A stretch of 64,000 bases of DNA from Mariprofundus sp. (GCA_021772835.1 JAJFLE010000007.1:1-64000); one strand, 5' to 3'; shown: positions 21,534 to 30,184, counted from the first letter of the stretch. Notes: generated by a model not told the origin, from the sequence alone. A program made the numbers and translations.

Positions 21534-21607
21534 GCCGCACCTCCATGTGCGCCACTCTGCGAGCGCGCGTTTGCGCGTGTAATTTTGCTATCCTGCAAAA
21601 TTATCAT
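21530..21607 (-). CDS. 25-aa linker micro-ORF, copy 1 (nuoE-nuoF junction)
   Basis: First of two 74-nt tandem units. Its ATG overlaps the nuoE TGA and its TGA overlaps the ATG of copy 2. The unit contains a perfect hairpin AATTTTGC-AGGATA-GCAAAATT, then a GCGC-AAAC-GCGC hairpin, a CGCAGAGTG segment and a GCAC-ATGGAG-GTGC hairpin. That is the module order of the window's palindromic repeats. No function is known. I infer a linker that hands ribosomes from nuoE to nuoF. Confidence 0.55.
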   Translation of the reverse strand: MIILQDSKITRANARSQSGAHGGAA

Positions 21608-22104
21608 GCTGCACCTCCATCCGCGCGCACTTGAGTGATCAAGGCATCCATCAACTCAGGCGTAGCCTTCTCATGATAAATATTGTTCACTTGCACGACA
21701 GGTGCACCACCGCAAGCGCCTGCACATTCCACCTCCGCAATGGTAAACATACCATCACGTGTGGTTTCACCCATCTTGATACCCAGCGAATTGCACATGT
21801 GATCAGCCAATTCGTATGCCCCGTTCAACATACAGCCTGCATTGGTGCATACTTCCAGGAGGTATTTACCGCAAGGCTGCTCGCGGAACATGGTATAAAA
21901 AGTCACCACTTCACGCACCTGCATCAAACGCAAACCCAGCACCTGGGCAACCATCTTCTGAGCTTCCATGGAGATATAACCAAAGTCTTCCTGAGCCATA
22001 TATAGCACCGGCATCAGAGCCGACTGTGGGCCAGGATAGCGTTTCACCAGCGCATCAATTTCAGCCAACCGTTCTTCGCTGAAGCGAACTGCATCCGCAC
22101 TCAT
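21604..22104 (-). CDS. nuoE: NADH-quinone oxidoreductase subunit E
   Basis: Thioredoxin-like [2Fe-2S] subunit (cluster N1a) of the NADH arm. Ligands are in [10 protein letters not shown] and [15 protein letters not shown]. Length 166 aa is normal. Its start overlaps nuoD by four bases. The C-terminus ADGGAA comes from the GGAGGTGCAGC-ATGA sequence that begins the junction repeat. Confidence 0.96.
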   Translation of the reverse strand: MSADAVRFSEERLAEIDALVKRYPGPQSALMPVLYMAQEDFGYISMEAQKMVAQVLGLRLMQVREVVTFYTMFREQPCGKYLLEVCTNAGCMLNGAYELADHMCNSLGIKMGETTRDGMFTIAEVECAGACGGAPVVQVNNIYHEKATPELMDALITQVRADGGAA

Positions 22105-23279
22105 CGGTCAACCTCCCCAAATACAATATCCTGCGTACCCAAAATCGCTACAACGTCAGCAATCATATGCCCGCGACACATGTAATCCAGCGCTTGCAGG
22201 TGAGCAAAACCCGGTGCACGCACCTTCATACGGTATGGTTTATTTGAACCATCGGAAACAATATATACGGCGAATTCGCCTTTAGGATGCTCGACAGCCT
22301 GATACACATCACCGGCTGGCACATGGAAACCTTCCTGGAAATACTTGAAATGATGAATCAGAGCTTCCATGTCACCTTTCATCTCAGCGCGACCCGGATT
22401 AGTAAGCTTATAATCTTCAACTTTCACAGGGCCAGGATTTTTCTCCAGCCACTCAATACACTGAGCGATGATGCGATTGGATTCACGCATCTCTTCCACG
22501 CGCACCAGATAACGATCATAACAGTCGCCGGTAGCACCAACAGGAATATCGAAGTCCATTTTGTCGTACACATCATACGGCTGTGTCTTGCGCAAATCCC
22601 ACGCAATGCCGGAACCACGGATCATAGGGCCTGTGAAGCCCATACCCAGCGCAGTTTCCTGATCGACTATTGCGATATCCACATTACGTTGTTTCCAAAT
22701 GCGGTTTTCAGTCAACAGTGTTTCATACTCATCAACACAAGTCGGGAAACGTTCCGTAAAACCTTTAATTTTATCCAGCAGGCCATCCGGCAAATCCTTG
22801 GATACACCACCGGGGCGGAAGTAAGCCGCATGCATACGCGCACCACTGACTTCTTCATAATAGTCAAAAATATCTTCGCGCTCACGGAAGCAGTAAAGAA
22901 ACACCGTCATTGCGCCGATGTCGAGCGCAACCGCCCCCAGCCACATGCAATGATTCAAAATGCGCGTCAATTCTGCATACATCACACGGATATACTGGGC
23001 ACGCTCTGGCGCCTCGATGCCAAGCAGCTTTTCAACCGCCAACGCATATGCATGCTCGTTGGCCATCATCGAGATATAATCGAAGCGATCAAAATAAGGA
23101 ACATTCTGCAAATACGTTTTATATTCAAACAGCTTTTCAGTGCCGCGATGCAGCAACCCAATGTGCGGGTCAGCCTTCTCAACAACCTCACCATCAAGCT
23201 CAAGAACCAGTCGCAACACACCATGTGCGGCAGGATGCTGTGGACCAAAGTTCAGCGTGTAGTTTTTAATCTCAGCCAC
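22101..23279 (-). CDS. nuoD: NADH-quinone oxidoreductase subunit D
   Basis: 49-kDa quinone-site subunit related to the hydrogenase large subunit. Motifs are [21 protein letters not shown] (with the quinone-site His), [14 protein letters not shown] and the C-terminus DIVFGEVDR. Length 392 aa shows that nuoC and nuoD are separate genes here, not the fused form of enterobacteria. Confidence 0.97.
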   Translation of the reverse strand: MAEIKNYTLNFGPQHPAAHGVLRLVLELDGEVVEKADPHIGLLHRGTEKLFEYKTYLQNVPYFDRFDYISMMANEHAYALAVEKLLGIEAPERAQYIRVMYAELTRILNHCMWLGAVALDIGAMTVFLYCFREREDIFDYYEEVSGARMHAAYFRPGGVSKDLPDGLLDKIKGFTERFPTCVDEYETLLTENRIWKQRNVDIAIVDQETALGMGFTGPMIRGSGIAWDLRKTQPYDVYDKMDFDIPVGATGDCYDRYLVRVEEMRESNRIIAQCIEWLEKNPGPVKVEDYKLTNPGRAEMKGDMEALIHHFKYFQEGFHVPAGDVYQAVEHPKGEFAVYIVSDGSNKPYRMKVRAPGFAHLQALDYMCRGHMIADVVAILGTQDIVFGEVDR

Positions 23280-23889
23280 GGTCTACTCCCGGCCATGTGC
23301 GTTCAACAAGCACACGTTCCTCCAGTTCATTCGGACGATATACACAACGCCACTGGGCTTCGTCGAAGAACATTTCGACACGACCTGTCATGGGGAAATC
23401 CTTACGTAGTGGATACCCTTCGAAGCCATAGTCGGTCAACAGGCGACGCAGATCAGGATGATGGTTAAATATCACACCATACATATCGAAACATTCACGC
23501 TCAAACCAGTTGGCAGTCGGCCAGACTTCAGTCACCGAATCCACCAGATCACGTTCGTTGGCCCCGACCTTCAGGCGAAGGCGCTTATTGCGGGATACAG
23601 ACAATATATTATAAACTACTTCAAAACGCGGAGCGTCTTCCGGATGACCAGGATACTCCGACTTATCCACACCACACAGATCCATCATCTGCTCAAAAGC
23701 ATGTGTATTCTTCAGGTAGTGGCAGACCTCAACAATGCTCTCACGCGCCAGCACCACGACTTCGCAATCCAGGCCTGCATTTACTGACAGCACCTGATCT
23801 CCGAATTTTTTACGCAACCCCATCACTTCGGCCGAAACCTCCGTGGACTGCGTCACTCCGATATCATCCTGCAACTTCTCTTCAGTCAT
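23272..23889 (-). CDS. nuoC: NADH-quinone oxidoreductase subunit C
   Basis: 30-kDa peripheral subunit of complex I. The signature [40 protein letters not shown] is complete. Length 205 aa. It overlaps nuoD by eight bases and follows nuoB by six. Confidence 0.96.
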   Translation of the reverse strand: MTEEKLQDDIGVTQSTEVSAEVMGLRKKFGDQVLSVNAGLDCEVVVLARESIVEVCHYLKNTHAFEQMMDLCGVDKSEYPGHPEDAPRFEVVYNILSVSRNKRLRLKVGANERDLVDSVTEVWPTANWFERECFDMYGVIFNHHPDLRRLLTDYGFEGYPLRKDFPMTGRVEMFFDEAQWRCVYRPNELEERVLVERTWPGVDRG

Positions 23890-23895
23890 CTTAAC

Positions 23896-24372
23896 CTACC
23901 GGGCAATCGTATTGGTACGTTTGATTTTTTCCTGCAGCTGAATAAAACCATAAAGCAGAGCCTCCGCCGTCGGAGGACAGCCCGGCACATAGATATCCAC
24001 CGGAACAATGCGGTCACAGCCACGTGTCACCGAATACGAGTAGTGATAATAACCACCACCATTGGCGCACGACCCCATTGAAATAACCCAACGCGGCTCG
24101 GACATCTGGTCGTAAACCTTGCGCAGAGCCGGTGCCATTTTATTACACAGTGTACCCGCAACCACCATCACATCCGCCTGACGCGGAGAAGGACGGAACA
24201 CAATGCCAAAACGATCCAGATCATAGCGCGAAGCACCGGCATGCATCATCTCTACTGCACAGCAGGCCAGACCGAAAGTCATAGGCCATAGAGAGCCTGC
24301 GCGCGCACCATTAATAAGTTTATCAGCAGTAGTGGTAATAAAACCCTTTTCAAGAATGCCTTCTATTCCCAT
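23896..24372 (-). CDS. nuoB: NADH-quinone oxidoreductase subunit B
   Basis: Carries cluster N2, the electron donor to quinone. Ligands are the adjacent cysteines in [10 protein letters not shown], then GTLCNKM and [12 protein letters not shown], with [10 protein letters not shown] between them. I use the ATG of [10 protein letters not shown] because it has a purine-rich AGGGGG site. A seven-codon longer start exists. Length from here is 158 aa. It overlaps the nuoA end by ten bases. Confidence 0.96.
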   Translation of the reverse strand: MGIEGILEKGFITTTADKLINGARAGSLWPMTFGLACCAVEMMHAGASRYDLDRFGIVFRPSPRQADVMVVAGTLCNKMAPALRKVYDQMSEPRWVISMGSCANGGGYYHYSYSVTRGCDRIVPVDIYVPGCPPTAEALLYGFIQLQEKIKRTNTIAR

Positions 24373-24734
24373 TGCAAGGCCCCCTTCTTCCACGCATAAA
24401 CGTATCCAACCAGCAGCACCACGAGGAACAAAACCATCTCGACAAAGCCGAACAGGCCAATCTGGTCAAGCACAATCGCCCAAGGAAACAGGAAGGCACT
24501 CTCCAGATCAAAAATAACAAACAGAATTGCCAACAGATAAAAACGAACATCGAATTGCAGGCGTGCATCTTCGAAAGCCTCGAAGCCGCACTCATAGGCG
24601 GAAAGCTTCTCCGCATTTGGCTTTTGCTCAGCAAGCAGGACTGTCAAAACAAGTGGTGCAGCACCCATGCCAATCGCTATCAAAATAAAGATAAAGATTG
24701 GTGCATACTCATTCGCGAGATAAGTCGCGCCCAT
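24363..24734 (-). CDS. nuoA: NADH-quinone oxidoreductase subunit A
   Basis: Three-helix membrane subunit and first gene of the nuo operon. [40 protein letters not shown] is the family signature, including the quinone-site loop Cys. Length 123 aa is normal. The promoter should lie in the gene-poor 900 bases upstream. I cannot place it with confidence. Confidence 0.96.
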   Translation of the reverse strand: MGATYLANEYAPIFIFILIAIGMGAAPLVLTVLLAEQKPNAEKLSAYECGFEAFEDARLQFDVRFYLLAILFVIFDLESAFLFPWAIVLDQIGLFGFVEMVLFLVVLLVGYVYAWKKGALQWE

Positions 24735-25637
24735 GAACTCCCCCTCCTAAAACTTTATAAAACTCCCCGTTCCTCTCCCGAAAAAAAGGACGTGCTTGCT
24801 ACCATTGGAATTTGGACCGGTCAAGTTGACGAGGTGCATTCTCCCTAAGAAAACCATGGAAAAATACCATATATCCCGGCACATTCAACCACAATAATTT
24901 ATAGGCTATATCACAGCTTAAGGATATCCTGAAAAGCCAAAGCATCCGTGCAAGCCATAAACAGCTTACACAACAAAGCAGAATAAGCACCGGATTGCAT
25001 AAGTAAGGACGAAATAATACACAGCTCGGGACTTGCCTTGCAAGGCGACCTTCGGCAGCCCAGCCAGCCCCCGCATCTTGTCGCAACTCCACCTTTGCGC
25101 GCCAACCATTTCACAGAAATGAAATGGCATGACTGCAAGCGGCCGCAGATGAGCCACATGGACGTGCGCATAAAAACCACATGGACGTCGACCTCAGAGT
25201 CCCCTTAGCCCGGACTATTCGTGAATCTCCCAGGGCATACTCTCTTGCTGCGCAATTCACCTGATCGTTGTGATGATTGCGCCGGACGTTTGCTTGCAAC
25301 GGATCATAAAGAAGGCGTGCGCAGCACAAGGCATAAGGACAACCGATGAAGGGTTTGTTGCAGGAAAAAGCACAGGCAAGGGCGCAACAGAATTTATGCG
25401 CGGTTCGGGCCAGATAGCCTTCTGATATAGCAGTGCCGCCCAGGCGTTGTGCAAATACTCGGATAAAACACCCGCGAGAATTAAAACAAAAAACAGAACA
25501 ATCGAAAGCAATTGCTGCCAGCTACAGAACGCACGACTGAAAATCGCAACATCCCTGCCACAATGTGCCGACAGACAATGCAAAACACGCCCAAGAGGGC
25601 GCATTGCTACCAAAAGCCATGGCAGTTTCGGAGCTGT
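24735..25637. other. Gene-poor region upstream of nuoA
   Basis: About 900 bases without a gene I can support. Several short frames of 60-118 codons are open on the minus strand, one with a single hydrophobic stretch. None has a recognisable domain or a good ribosome site. A palindromic repeat unit occupies 25106-25190. The nuo promoter presumably lies here. Confidence 0.5.
25106..25190 (+). repeat. Palindromic modular repeat (degenerate unit) upstream of nuoA
   Basis: Hairpin CCATTTCA-CAGAAA-TGAAATGG is followed by CCGCAGATGAG and the small hairpin CAC-ATGGAC-GTG, which is repeated once more. Order and spacing match the repeat family at 26412, 51970, 52991 and the nuo junctions, with different stem sequences. 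Confidence 0.5.
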
Positions 25638-25760
25638 TTAGAAGACGGTGGAAATAAGGCCCAATGCTCCGAGTGCCACTACGACTATAGCAATAGTCGC
25701 CACATTACTCTGCTCTTCAAGTTCGACATCTGCAGCATCGGAATCAAAACGCTTATTCAT
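25638..25760 (-). CDS. 40-aa putative membrane miniprotein
   Basis: Starts MNKRFDSDAADVELEEQSN with an ideal AAGGAGG ribosome site six bases before the ATG. An acidic N-terminus is followed by one membrane helix (VATIAIVVVALGALGLIS) and ends TVF. I recognise no family. The strong ribosome site and clean hydrophobic segment support a real gene. Confidence 0.55.
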   Translation of the reverse strand: MNKRFDSDAADVELEEQSNVATIAIVVVALGALGLISTVF

Positions 25761-25972
25761 ATCAGCCTCCTTGGCATTGAATTGAGCGAATTCTATCGCC
25801 CAACCCATGTCGAAGATGTGAGGCAGATTACAAACCTATCTGCTTGTCGTTATCAGAAATGACATTTGCAAAACAAAATTGGGACAATGGGTCTTGCGTG
25901 ATGCCCGTCACAGAACATCTTCACAACTAGCGCTATCAATGGACACACATACTGACAACCATCGAGGTAACC

Positions 25973-26083
25973 ATGTCGAAACCACGTGAACAGACCATCC
26001 GCTTCAATAATCGCTTCATACTGGTTGCCATAGCAGCGCTGGTTGTCATCTACGGGACCATATCCGCCCTGATTCAGCGATAA
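25973..26083 (+). CDS. 36-aa putative membrane miniprotein
   Basis: Starts MSKPREQTIRFNNRF and continues with one membrane helix (ILVAIAALVVIYGTISAL), ending IQR. GAGG lies five bases before the ATG. The basic N-terminus suggests an N-in orientation. No family is recognised. It lies between two other tiny hydrophobic ORFs. Confidence 0.5.
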   Translation: MSKPREQTIRFNNRFILVAIAALVVIYGTISALIQR

Positions 26084-26193
26084 GCAGGCCTGCAGATGCC
26101 TGCATAGTGACCCGCCAGGCCAACCTGACTTTACAAACCTAACGACGCCTTTTAGACGAGCTGCCTATTCAAGCCCCTGTCTGCCATCACCTT

Positions 26194-26283
26194 TCAAGTC
26201 ATCACTTCGATAACAACTAAAGTTAATATGATAAAAAGAATACCAGCAATCATCTGAAAACGCCTAAACCAGGGACTATTCAA
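26194..26283 (-). CDS. 29-aa putative membrane miniprotein (TTG start)
   Basis: Starts at TTG, seven bases after AGGAG, giving MNSPWFRRFQ followed by a hydrophobic helix (MIAGILFIILTLVVIEVM). An in-frame ATG upstream would give 74 residues but has no ribosome site. No family is recognised. It is less certain than its two neighbours because of the TTG start. Confidence 0.4.
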   Translation of the reverse strand: MNSPWFRRFQMIAGILFIILTLVVIEVMT

Positions 26284-26411
26284 TTCAATTCTCCTATAAC
26301 AAATAATAAAGCATCCATCTCTTATAGCACAAAAATTGAAAAGTGGATAATTGGACTGGCAGGTTTGTTTGGTGCGGATGAAGAGGGTTATAAAAAAGGC
26401 GGGACTGATTC

Positions 26412-26555
26412 GGGCCATCCATGGCCCTCACCCTGCGGGCGTGCTTTGCGCGTCTCAATTGGCAATCCTGCCAATTGATGACTCCGGGCATCCTGCCCCT
26501 CCACCCTGCGGGTCGTCGCCAAAGCGACGCTCCAATCGACTACCCTGCCGATTGG
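26412..26555 (-). repeat. Palindromic modular repeat array (two units)
   Basis: Read on the minus strand, the order is a hairpin CCAATCG..CGATTGG around GGCAGGGTAG, a hairpin CGTCGC-TTTG-GCGACG, CCCGCAGGGTG, and GGGC-AGGAT-GCCC. Then come CAATTGGC-AGGATT-GCCAATTG, a GCGC/GCACG hairpin, CCCGCAGGGTGA and GGGCC-ATGGAT-GGCCC. The stems differ between units but stay complementary, while the loops and the CCCGCAGGGTG segment are conserved. Confidence 0.7.
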
Positions 26556-26590
26556 TCGAACCAAGGACACTCGGCCCTGACACATCATCC

Positions 26591-26632
26591 ATAAACAAAA
26601 AGGGCACCCCTAAGGGCACCCTTTTTGTTTAT
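26591..26632. terminator. Strong bidirectional terminator, probably the original ssrA terminator
   Basis: ATAAACAAAAAGGG pairs with CCCTTTTTGTTTAT (14 bp), with an inner CCC/GGG stem. It directly abuts the left attachment repeat, so before island insertion it would have followed the tmRNA 3' CCA immediately. It still ends transcripts from either side. Confidence 0.8.
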
Positions 26633-26653
26633 GGTGGGGCGGCGTCACTCGAA
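26630..26653 (+). repeat. Left attachment repeat (attL)
   Basis: TATGGTGGGGCGGCGTCACT plus CGAA matches the ssrA 3' end at 35393-35417 apart from one gap and two substitutions. It lies directly after the displaced terminator. It marks the island's left edge. Confidence 0.75.
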
Positions 26654-26693
26654 TAACAATAAATAGCAACAGATTTTAGCCGGGGTGATAAAT

Positions 26694-26714
26694 GTTACTG
26701 TAAAAGTTACTGCA
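26694..26714 (+). repeat. Left integrase arm-type sites
   Basis: GTTACTGTAAAAGTTACTGC followed by A is identical, over 21 bases and in the same orientation, to 35261-35281 beside the integrase gene. It contains two direct copies of GTTACTG. Identical short sites at both ends of an integrase island are expected for arm-type binding sites. Confidence 0.65.
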
Positions 26715-26788
26715 CATCTGCATCACTTGGCGCCATCTGCTATATAATTAAGTCAGCCAACCCACTTAAAAATAAAATCCATTCCTGA

Positions 26789-27769
26789 TTAGTCGTTAAA
26801 AGTGCTTATTCCCAAATCATTTGCCAGTGGCTCGAGCATACTGTTAGGGAAAGGCCAGTCCCTGAGCAGCCTGTTTTTCTTCTTCTTCAGCATCCAGTAG
26901 ACAAACAGAACGGTACTTTGCTGGTAAAGGACGCTTTCACTATATCGCGCCTTGATTATTTCAGACAGAGAAGTGAATTTACTGAGTGTGGATTGAATAT
27001 CTTCGACAAGGTTCTCATCAATAAGCTGCTCGAACTGATCCCAAATAACGATAGATGATTTTTGTGGGTACGATTGAATACCTGTCATACTATTATATAG
27101 ACCATCAAGCCTAGCGACAACGCCATATTCTTCGAGAGGGCCGTAGTTTAGCTGCTTGGTTGCTTCTGAAAAGAAATCGTCGGTCGTTTCAATAAGTGCC
27201 ATGCACTTTGCAACAGTCCTGTGCACTTTTGGCCGAACTGTTCTTTTGGACTTATAGATTGCATCATGAGTGAGCTCAGCATGGGCATGCTGCAACAACG
27301 TTCTGATTTGAACTTCGCATGTCGTAGAGGCTGGGATCGCAATGCCCTCCACAGTGAAACCTTCTTTTGGGCGAAGAATATAATGGACTGATTGATAGGT
27401 AAAAAGCAACGGGTCATTTTCTCTATCAATATCAAAGTGCTTGCAGGCATCAAAATCCCAAACATCAGAACTTTCAATGGTGCGGCAGACTTCTTGTAGA
27501 TCTTCCAAAAGAAGAACAATAAATCGCGCCCCAACTTTATCTTCGATTTCACTATAAGGGTCAGAATAAGCCTTACCGCGATAGAATGCTTTATCAATAA
27601 GAGAGATATCATCTTTCAATCGACACTTGGCGGGAACTTTTAGAAATACATCGAGATCCTTTCCTTGATCTACAAGACTCTGAGAGATTGTATCGACGAT
27701 ATGATTTCCCCAGGCCTCATAAATAGGCCTGTCGGATTCCCACTGTGCTTTAAATTCAGCTTCATTCAT
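26789..27769 (-). CDS. RelA/SpoT-domain protein (synthetase-like, no HD domain)
   Basis: A single RelA/SpoT-type nucleotidyltransferase domain lies in the N-terminal half. In my 326-aa numbering the motifs are CRLKDD at 49-54, DKVGARF at 77-83, TYQSVHY at 124-130, EVQIRT at 152-157 and HAHAE at 161-165. There is no hydrolase HD domain, so it resembles small alarmone synthetases and toxic SAS enzymes that pyrophosphorylate nucleotides or tRNA. The helical C-terminal 130 residues are unassigned. I start it at the ATG overlapping the upstream stop (ATGA). An in-frame ATG 42 bases earlier would give 340 aa. It is coupled to the ndpA-like gene. A role in phage defence or growth arrest is inference. 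Confidence 0.8.
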   Translation of the reverse strand: MNEAEFKAQWESDRPIYEAWGNHIVDTISQSLVDQGKDLDVFLKVPAKCRLKDDISLIDKAFYRGKAYSDPYSEIEDKVGARFIVLLLEDLQEVCRTIESSDVWDFDACKHFDIDRENDPLLFTYQSVHYILRPKEGFTVEGIAIPASTTCEVQIRTLLQHAHAELTHDAIYKSKRTVRPKVHRTVAKCMALIETTDDFFSEATKQLNYGPLEEYGVVARLDGLYNSMTGIQSYPQKSSIVIWDQFEQLIDENLVEDIQSTLSKFTSLSEIIKARYSESVLYQQSTVLFVYWMLKKKKNRLLRDWPFPNSMLEPLANDLGISTFND

Positions 27770-28860
27770 TCTTGTTGAGTGATCCTGTCTTTGATGGTTA
27801 CTTTTGTCCATTCGGCGGGTGCACCAGATTCATCTGGGTCGCCATCAATTGTCTCAATAATAATTAAGTCTTTGAATGCATCAGATGGCGCAATGATCTT
27901 CACATTGCTTCCAAAATTAACCCTTCTGAACTTGAGGCTGGCTTCAATATGACAGATGTCCTTTGTAAATGCGACAGTCGGCAGGCCGCACTCTTCCATG
28001 TGGCTTGAGAACGCATCCTGAACATCAATATCATTGAAATATGTCGAGGCAAATTCAGAAGAGCTGATTGCTGACGAGGTACTGACTTTTAGATAAGTTG
28101 TTAAAGCATTCAGAAGGTCACTTTTCTCAGCAACTGGAATATCTAGCTCCGATATAAACGATCTGGTTGAATCGTAGAATTGCATTGTTGTTCTGGCACT
28201 AGTCTGAGGGTAACCACAACCAAGGAAGTCTGAATAAAAATACTGTGCAGCAGCCTTCCCATCGGTCTTGCTAATTTGGTAATCAGAGATCATGACTGTC
28301 CACCTGTCATTTAGATCCGAGCTGGGTGCGTCAGAGCTTGCTTTCTCAAAAAATCCTGCTGTTTTGTATAACCGTGTTCCTGGGGTAAGCAACACCTCTT
28401 CAACAAACTTCAGAGATATCTCTCCCCGCGCATTTACCTTTTTCTCATAAGCACTGTGAATTTCAGCTTTGATAATCCCAAAGAACCTCTTCGCTGGATG
28501 ACCCTGTGTGCCAGAAAATACGACAATTATGCCGCCAGGAATTGATCTTGTGTGTTGAGCGTCGGTTAATTTCCTTGCGATGTCATAGGAGGATGCTGCA
28601 AAGGAATCATGTTCCTGCTCGATCATCTCATTAACGAGAGAAGGAAGGTCATCAGGCTCTTGGTCCACAATTTCCATTTCAACTGCCTTGGAACCATCAC
28701 CCAGCGCATCCCTTACCCTGGTTTTGAATGCCTCCATAGCATTGCTGTCAAAGAGCGTATACTCATGACTCTGCGTCGGAGTGACTTTATTGCCATCGTT
28801 ATCGCGCTCATGAATTTGGTGGATAATGATCCTATCAATGGTCAAGTTTAATAGCTGCAT
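27766..28860 (-). CDS. NdpA-like nucleoid-associated protein (YejK family)
   Basis: Resembles the 37-kDa nucleoid-associated protein family, which includes E. coli YejK. It begins LLNLTIDRIIIHQIHERD, as the family does. It has the GGIIVVFSGTQGHPAKRFFGIIKAEIHSAYEK segment near 110-140 and a C-terminal IEASLKFRRVNFGSNVKI. Length 364 aa against about 335 in E. coli. In known members it associates with DNA. Here it is the first gene of a two-gene unit with a RelA/SpoT-like protein inside a mobile island, so it may act as sensor, partner or neutraliser. That role is inferred from context alone. Confidence 0.75.
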   Translation of the reverse strand: MQLLNLTIDRIIIHQIHERDNDGNKVTPTQSHEYTLFDSNAMEAFKTRVRDALGDGSKAVEMEIVDQEPDDLPSLVNEMIEQEHDSFAASSYDIARKLTDAQHTRSIPGGIIVVFSGTQGHPAKRFFGIIKAEIHSAYEKKVNARGEISLKFVEEVLLTPGTRLYKTAGFFEKASSDAPSSDLNDRWTVMISDYQISKTDGKAAAQYFYSDFLGCGYPQTSARTTMQFYDSTRSFISELDIPVAEKSDLLNALTTYLKVSTSSAISSSEFASTYFNDIDVQDAFSSHMEECGLPTVAFTKDICHIEASLKFRRVNFGSNVKIIAPSDAFKDLIIIETIDGDPDESGAPAEWTKVTIKDRITQQE

Positions 28861-29218
28861 TCAATAATCCTACGTGGCTTACAATTTAGGGTCCGGCCTT
28901 TGCCCTTATAGATGACGAAAACAATTTACCTGAAACCCCAATGATATTGCTCCAAAGAAGCCCCCCTAGAATGGTTATCATAGCATAAAATTTACCAGTT
29001 GGTGCCGAGGCCTTGTATTTTATGCGCCCAGCTCAAGGTGCACGTAAATTGCGCATGGCTTCTGAGAAGGTCCGCTCAATACAATCAATGGGGAAATCAC
29101 CCCTTTTCGAGCGTGCGCGACCGGCCGGTTTGTGCCTCTCGCATCCACCGTCACCACTGGGCCTTTTGACTGGAATCAGCCAACACTTTCAATCGGAATT
29201 TGCACCACAAGTCAAACA
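28861..29218. other. Intergenic region upstream of the ndpA-like gene
   Basis: About 358 bases with no supportable gene. It should hold the promoter of the ndpA-RelA pair and the end of the exported-protein gene downstream of it. I see no clear terminator or operator. Confidence 0.4.
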
Positions 29219-29701
29219 CTAGCGACAAGATATAGCCATTCCATGAACCACCTTAGCAATACTGTTATTATGTACGATATAATCTAAAGCAACAGCCTGA
29301 AGCTCATAGGTTTTAGATTGCATGCACCAACCTTTCGTCTGGCCCATTACTGCTGGAGAAGCCTTGTAAAGCTCAGATGCCCTTGTCTGAAACTTAGCAT
29401 CTGGCATTGAGTACCATCTTGCTATGGTATTATTGATCATCATCTTATTTATATCCAAGCCCATACCAGCACCGCTATCAACCATGCAGCTAGGGCTAGC
29501 AAAAGTGATTATACCGTTATTGCTAGTGACATCTTTTCCATAGAAATACTTTTGATCATTGGCCGTTTTCTGAGTGTACCAGCACTTTTCACCCTTATCA
29601 TTTTGGATATAACCCTTTGGTTGAAACGATGCAGCAAAACTACTGTTAGAGATTAATAGTAATCCGCTTATAAAACCGATAAATATTCTCTTCATTACCA
29701 T
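29219..29701 (-). CDS. Exported hypothetical protein
   Basis: 160 aa with a clear signal peptide (MVMKRIFIGFISGLLLISNSSFA, cleavage near AASFQ). The mature part has cysteines in GEKCWYT, PSCMVD, GWCMQ and at the penultimate position (SCR), which could form disulfides. I recognise no family. It is first of three exported proteins in the island, all on the minus strand. AGAGGG lies five bases before the ATG. Confidence 0.6.
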   Translation of the reverse strand: MVMKRIFIGFISGLLLISNSSFAASFQPKGYIQNDKGEKCWYTQKTANDQKYFYGKDVTSNNGIITFASPSCMVDSGAGMGLDINKMMINNTIARWYSMPDAKFQTRASELYKASPAVMGQTKGWCMQSKTYELQAVALDYIVHNNSIAKVVHGMAISCR

Positions 29702-29722
29702 TATCCCTCTGCTAAGATGAAT

Positions 29723-30184
29723 TTATTTGAGAAACACCACTTTGCACCATTGAGCATCGCCAGCAATTGGTGCGCGGTATGCCACCGATAGTTTAGGAAG
29801 CGTATAAATTGTACTCACAACCCCATCATACTCTCCCTTTCGCTTAAGAAACGGCCTGTACTTTGTATGCGTCATCGATTTGAGGATGGCGCAATCCTCT
29901 CGATATCCCTTTAAGGTAGTTGAACTCAATTGATCGTCTATATAGTTATATTCAATAGAGACTATCACATCACCGACCACAAGGTTCTCATCCCTTTTGG
30001 TATACGTGGTGGAGATACCTCCCCCTATTGAGGTGAAATCATCTGTTTTAACCAAGACTCTGTTTTTCAGTTTACTTGCACTATCTCCTATCTGCATCCC
30101 CCTAAAACCAGAGCCTGTAAAATCTTCCGCAGAAGCTGATTGAGCCACTCCTAAAATTAATAAAAACATAACTACTTTTTTCAT
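29723..30184 (-). CDS. Exported hypothetical protein
   Basis: 153 aa starting MKKVVMFLLILGVAQSASAEDF, a typical signal peptide with cleavage after ASA. I chose this ATG because GGGGGA precedes it. The frame is open 34 codons further but that extension would ruin the signal peptide. The mature protein begins with FRGMQIGDSASKLKNRV, a pattern seen in proteins with SmpA/BamE-like or periplasmic beta folds. Two cysteines (EDCAIL, WCKVV) could pair. Function unknown. Confidence 0.55.
   Translation of the reverse strand: MKKVVMFLLILGVAQSASAEDFTGSGFRGMQIGDSASKLKNRVLVKTDDFTSIGGGISTTYTKRDENLVVGDVIVSIEYNYIDDQLSSTTLKGYREDCAILKSMTHTKYRPFLKRKGEYDGVVSTIYTLPKLSVAYRAPIAGDAQWCKVVFLK

Noticed and set aside
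21456-21607. Tandem repeat as a CRISPR-like array
   Set aside because: Only two contiguous units with no spacers, and they are coding and palindromic. No cas genes in the window.
22287-23468. Long open frame (393 codons) on the plus strand opposite nuoD and nuoC
   Set aside because: It lies antisense to two unmistakable complex I genes, has no domain and reflects the codon usage of the opposite strand.
25257-25613. 118-codon minus-strand frame with one hydrophobic stretch
   Set aside because: No ribosome site, no recognisable domain, and the second half does not look protein-like.
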